From: Gammaproteobacteria bacterium | GTDB lineage: Bacteria; Pseudomonadota; Gammaproteobacteria; Pseudomonadales; Pseudohongiellaceae | Direction: 5' to 3' | DNA: 64,000 nucleotides | Assembly: GCA_024639905.1 (NCBI GenBank) | Contig: JAHEGE010000005.1 | Location: 186,001 to 250,000, forward strand | Shown here: positions 61,280 to 64,000 of the stretch, piece after piece | Layout: each line of letters begins with the position of its first letter | How positions within the stretch are numbered: the stretch's first letter is position 1 | Program-made: the position numbers and the translations under genes | Notes under the pieces: generated by a model | Seen by the model: only the letters and a program-made list of their open reading frames with translations | The model's database searches: none | What the model was told of the DNA's origin: nothing

Positions 61280-63163
61280 TTAGGCGTCACTTGCCGTCGC
61301 CTCAATGCGCGGCGGGATCGAACCTATCGATAGCGTGTCGACCTTACGGCCGCCATAGATAAGGTTGATCAGCGCGCGTGTACCTACGATCGCCGTAAAC
61401 ATCGAGGTGATGATGCCAATCATTAACGTGATCGCGAAACCTTTCACTGGCCCAGACCCTATCGAGAATAAGACCATCGCCACCAAGAACGTCGTCAGAT
61501 TAGCGTCGAGAATCGTCGTGAACGCGCGGTCGTAACCCGCGTCTATCGCACGCTGTGGCGATGAGCCTTCAGCGAGCTCCTCGCGTATGCGGGTAAAGAT
61601 CAGCACGTTCGCATCCACCGCCATACCTACGGTGAGTACAATGCCGACGATACCAGGCAGCGTGAGCGTTGCGGGGATAATCGACGACATGACAGCGAAG
61701 ATGAGAAGGATATTCATCACCAACGCGATATTCGCGGCGAGACCAAACACGCGGTAGTAGAACAGCATGAAAAGGATGACGAGCGTCGCGGCTACTTGCA
61801 CGCCGCGGATGCCCTGATCGAGATTCTCCTGGCCCATCGAAGGTCCGATGACTGACTGTTCAACAATAGTCATTGGTGCCGCGAGCGAACCAGAGCTAAT
61901 AAGAAGAGACAGGTCGTTAGCTTCGCGGGTCGTAAGGCCAGTAATGACGAACTGACGGCCTAGCGCAGAGTTGATGCGCGCGTGGCTAATGAGTCGCTTC
62001 TCTTCGAAGAATTCAACCTCGTCGACCTCGTTACCAGACTCGTCAATAACGGTGTTAGTGCGCGACTTAGTCTCAATAAGCAGGATGTCCATGAGCTTGC
62101 CGACATTGTCACGCGTGACGCGATTCATCTGGCTGCCACCCTGTGCGTCGAGACTAATCTCCACCTGTGGCAGGCCGTTCTGGTCGAGCGACGAGCGCAC
62201 GTTGCTGACGCGGTCGCCTTGCAAAATGACATCGTTATTCACGTTGACTGGCAGGCCCTGATAGTCGAAGGACTCATAGGACAAACTCGACGCGCCGAGC
62301 TCAGCTTCTAAGTGAAATTCGAGCGTTGCGATGCGCTGTAAAATACGGATCGCCTGAGCCGGGTCTTGCACGCCAGGCAGCTCAACTACGATGCGGTTAG
62401 CACCCTGCTGCTGCACCGTAGGCTCGGAGACGCCAAGCGCATCGACGCGATTAACCAGAGTCGTGCGATTCGCCTGCAGCGTGTCACGCTGAATTTGCAA
62501 TACGGCGTCTGGCAGCATGCGCATATCGAGCACGAAGAAGTCGCCCTCTTCGCTATTCTGGATTTGGAGCTCCGGGAAATTCGTCACCAGCGCGGAGCGT
62601 GCCGCCGAGCGGTCGTCGGAGCTTGCGAAGCGTACGATGAGATGAGTATTAGATTCCAGGCTAAGCCCGCGCGAGCGGATGCGCTCTTCACGCAGTATGG
62701 AGCGCACATTGCTGAGATTGTCTTCCATGCGCCGCCGAATCGCCGCATCCATGTCGACTTCCATTAAGAAGTGAACGCCGCCCTGAAGGTCGAGGCCAAG
62801 GTTCATCTTGCCCGCACCGATCGACTGCATCCAACTCGGTGTGGTTGGCGCGAGGTTGAGCGCGATGATGTATTCTGAACCAAATGCGTCTTCCAAGGCT
62901 GTCTTAGCGCGCAGCTGATCTTCCACGCTGTTCAAGCGCAGCAGCAAGCTGTCGTCGCTAAGCTCGGCACCAAAGAAATCGAGTTGCGCCGCTTCCAATG
63001 CCGTCGTCGCACGCTCTAGATCCACCTCGATAAGTGGTGCGGCATCGCTGCTTATCTGAATCGCTTCGTCGTCCGGATAGAGATTGGGGACAGAGTAGAG
63101 AAGGCCTAGGAGCACGACCAAGAAGATCAGCGCGTTCTTCCAAGCGGGATATCGATTGAGCAT
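61280..63163 (-). CDS. secD: SecD, protein translocase accessory subunit
   Basis: A 627-residue partner of SecF with one N-terminal helix, a large periplasmic P1 region (about 35-445) and five C-terminal helices. The motif MNLGLDLQGGVHFLMEVDMD is the D1 signature. IVVELPGVQDPAQAIRIL and VTGLTTREANDL mark P1. GMAVDANVLIFTRIREEL is D5 and FTTILDANLTTFLV is D6. Length matches E. coli (615). A perfect stem-loop lies in the 81-bp gap to yajC. Confidence 0.96.
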   Translation of the reverse strand: MLNRYPAWKNALIFLVVLLGLLYSVPNLYPDDEAIQISSDAAPLIEVDLERATTALEAAQLDFFGAELSDDSLLLRLNSVEDQLRAKTALEDAFGSEYIIALNLAPTTPSWMQSIGAGKMNLGLDLQGGVHFLMEVDMDAAIRRRMEDNLSNVRSILREERIRSRGLSLESNTHLIVRFASSDDRSAARSALVTNFPELQIQNSEEGDFFVLDMRMLPDAVLQIQRDTLQANRTTLVNRVDALGVSEPTVQQQGANRIVVELPGVQDPAQAIRILQRIATLEFHLEAELGASSLSYESFDYQGLPVNVNNDVILQGDRVSNVRSSLDQNGLPQVEISLDAQGGSQMNRVTRDNVGKLMDILLIETKSRTNTVIDESGNEVDEVEFFEEKRLISHARINSALGRQFVITGLTTREANDLSLLISSGSLAAPMTIVEQSVIGPSMGQENLDQGIRGVQVAATLVILFMLFYYRVFGLAANIALVMNILLIFAVMSSIIPATLTLPGIVGIVLTVGMAVDANVLIFTRIREELAEGSSPQRAIDAGYDRAFTTILDANLTTFLVAMVLFSIGSGPVKGFAITLMIGIITSMFTAIVGTRALINLIYGGRKVDTLSIGSIPPRIEATASDA

Positions 63164-63204
63164 AAGAGGGCTCTGCTTTGCGAGTAAATCGTGAATACTA
63201 AGGT

Positions 63205-63236
63205 AGCGCAGGCCCTCGCTCTCGAGGGCCTGCGCT
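63205..63236 (-). other. Perfect 14-bp stem-loop between yajC and secD
   Basis: AGCGCAGGCCCTCG (63205-63218) and CGAGGGCCTGCGCT (63223-63236) form a perfect GC-rich stem with the loop CTCT. No T-run follows on either strand, so this is more likely an mRNA stability or processing element in the operon than a terminator. Confidence 0.75.
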
Positions 63237-63244
63237 AACCTGAT

Positions 63245-63568
63245 TTAGATCTTGGCGAGCGTGCCTTTAGGCAAGACTGCGGCGATCGCCGCTTTCTGCA
63301 TCTTCACCTCGGCGCCAACGCCGACTTCGAGGGCGAGATAATCTTCGTCGACCCGCAACACTTTACCGAGCAAGCCACCCGAGGTGAGGACTTCATCTCC
63401 CTTACCAATGCTAGTGATTAGCTCTTTATGCTCCTTCGCGCGCTTGGATTGGGGACGCAGAATGAGCAGCCAGAACAACAGGAACATGCCACCAAACAGA
63501 ACGAGGTTAAAGGCGAGTGAAGGCTGACCGGGCTCTTGTGCGTAAGCGACGGGAAAAAGAAAATCCAT
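63245..63568 (-). CDS. yajC: YajC, preprotein translocase subunit
   Basis: A 107-residue protein with one membrane helix (about 20-40, NLVLFGGMFLLFWLLILRPQ) followed by the typical QSKRAKEHKELITSIGKGDEVLTSGGLLGKV cytoplasmic part. YajC is bound to SecDF and AcrB in E. coli. The order tgt-yajC-secD-secF on the leftward strand is the common gammaproteobacterial one. The 135-bp gap to tgt contains a terminator-like structure, so yajC probably has its own promoter. Confidence 0.95.
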   Translation of the reverse strand: MDFLFPVAYAQEPGQPSLAFNLVLFGGMFLLFWLLILRPQSKRAKEHKELITSIGKGDEVLTSGGLLGKVLRVDEDYLALEVGVGAEVKMQKAAIAAVLPKGTLAKI

Positions 63569-63636
63569 TGTTATGCTCTCTATAGGGGCTACTCAAGCAG
63601 CCCACTTGGCTACTCAAATAGTCTGAAAAATAGACT

Positions 63637-63668
63637 AAAAAAGTGTGTGCGAGTCTTCTCGACCACAC
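63637..63668 (-). terminator. Terminator-like structure between tgt and yajC
   Basis: Leftward, GTGTGGTCGAG (63668-63658) and CTCGCACACAC (63653-63643) pair except for two internal bases, around loop AAGA, followed by six T (63642-63637). This would partly or fully separate queA-tgt from yajC-secDF transcription. A second small hairpin (AGTCT/AGACT) follows. Confidence 0.6.
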
Positions 63669-63703
63669 GCTAAACCCGCACATTATCTCACAACTAAGGG
63701 TGT

Positions 63704-64000
<297 letters not shown>

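Overview
The window reads as chromosomal DNA of a gammaproteobacterium, probably from the Pseudomonadales/Cellvibrionales side. Supporting genes are HolC (Pol III chi), LptF/LptG, FkpB, a RegB/RegA (RoxS/RoxR-type) redox system and glnK-amtB, and the order queA, tRNA-Leu, RDD, lptG, lptF, pepA, holC, valS is the one known from Pseudomonas. Coding density is high. I see no insertion sequence, prophage or CRISPR array. Assignments come from reading the translations and motifs by eye; no database search was possible.

Layout. 1-4.5 kb: 5' part of queA (leftward, cut by the edge), tRNA-Leu(CAA) with promoter and terminator, a secreted FAS1 protein, and a convergent pair made of a LeuB-type dehydrogenase and a LeuA/CimA-type synthase. 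4.5-12.8 kb: RDD membrane protein, lptG-lptF, a hotdog thioesterase, pepA-holC, valS. 12.8-18.6 kb (leftward): ribF-ileS-fkpB-ispH, with lspA missing from its usual place. 18.6-21.7 kb: small membrane proteins, a DUF4252 protein, and an ECF sigma/anti-sigma pair with a lipoprotein gene. The sigma gene and the lipoprotein gene share a promoter motif, TGTAAC-N16-CGTTA. 21.8-24.8 kb: a BASS-family transporter and glnK-amtB. 24.8-31.8 kb: thioesterase, metallo-beta-lactamase-fold hydrolase, esterase, a VNGG-repeat solenoid protein behind a good sigma-54 promoter, an acyl-CoA synthetase, and a methyltransferase-like/GNAT fusion. 31.9-39.3 kb: RegB-RegA, an SDR, and an RND adaptor-pump pair.

39.6-54.2 kb is the most unusual part: one tightly packed leftward block of eight genes. 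In transcription order it encodes a 1202-residue DUF4175-like coiled-coil membrane protein, a VWA membrane protein, a caspase-fold protein without any cysteine after its signal peptide, a TPR protein with an HEFAH metallopeptidase motif, a DUF4159 protein, a MoxR AAA+ ATPase, a DUF58 protein and a BatA-like VWA protein. Three 17-bp direct repeats lie directly before the first start codon. This is my main candidate for an undescribed system. It looks like a cytoplasmic MoxR/VWA machine coupled to periplasmic peptidase-fold and scaffold proteins.

54.3-64 kb: NUDIX hydrolase, an SDR, a glutathione S-transferase, a DUF3524 glycosyltransferase of the queuosine-mannosyltransferase family, an MltD-like LysM transglycosylase, and secF, secD, yajC and the 3' end of tgt.

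The two window ends fit each other. tgt runs off the right edge needing its 5' end, queA runs off the left edge needing its 3' end, and the flanking orders on both sides are those of one queA-tgt-yajC-secDF locus. About 1.3 kb would close the window into a circle of roughly 65 kb. That could mean a circular or tandemly repeated molecule, or an assembly artefact.
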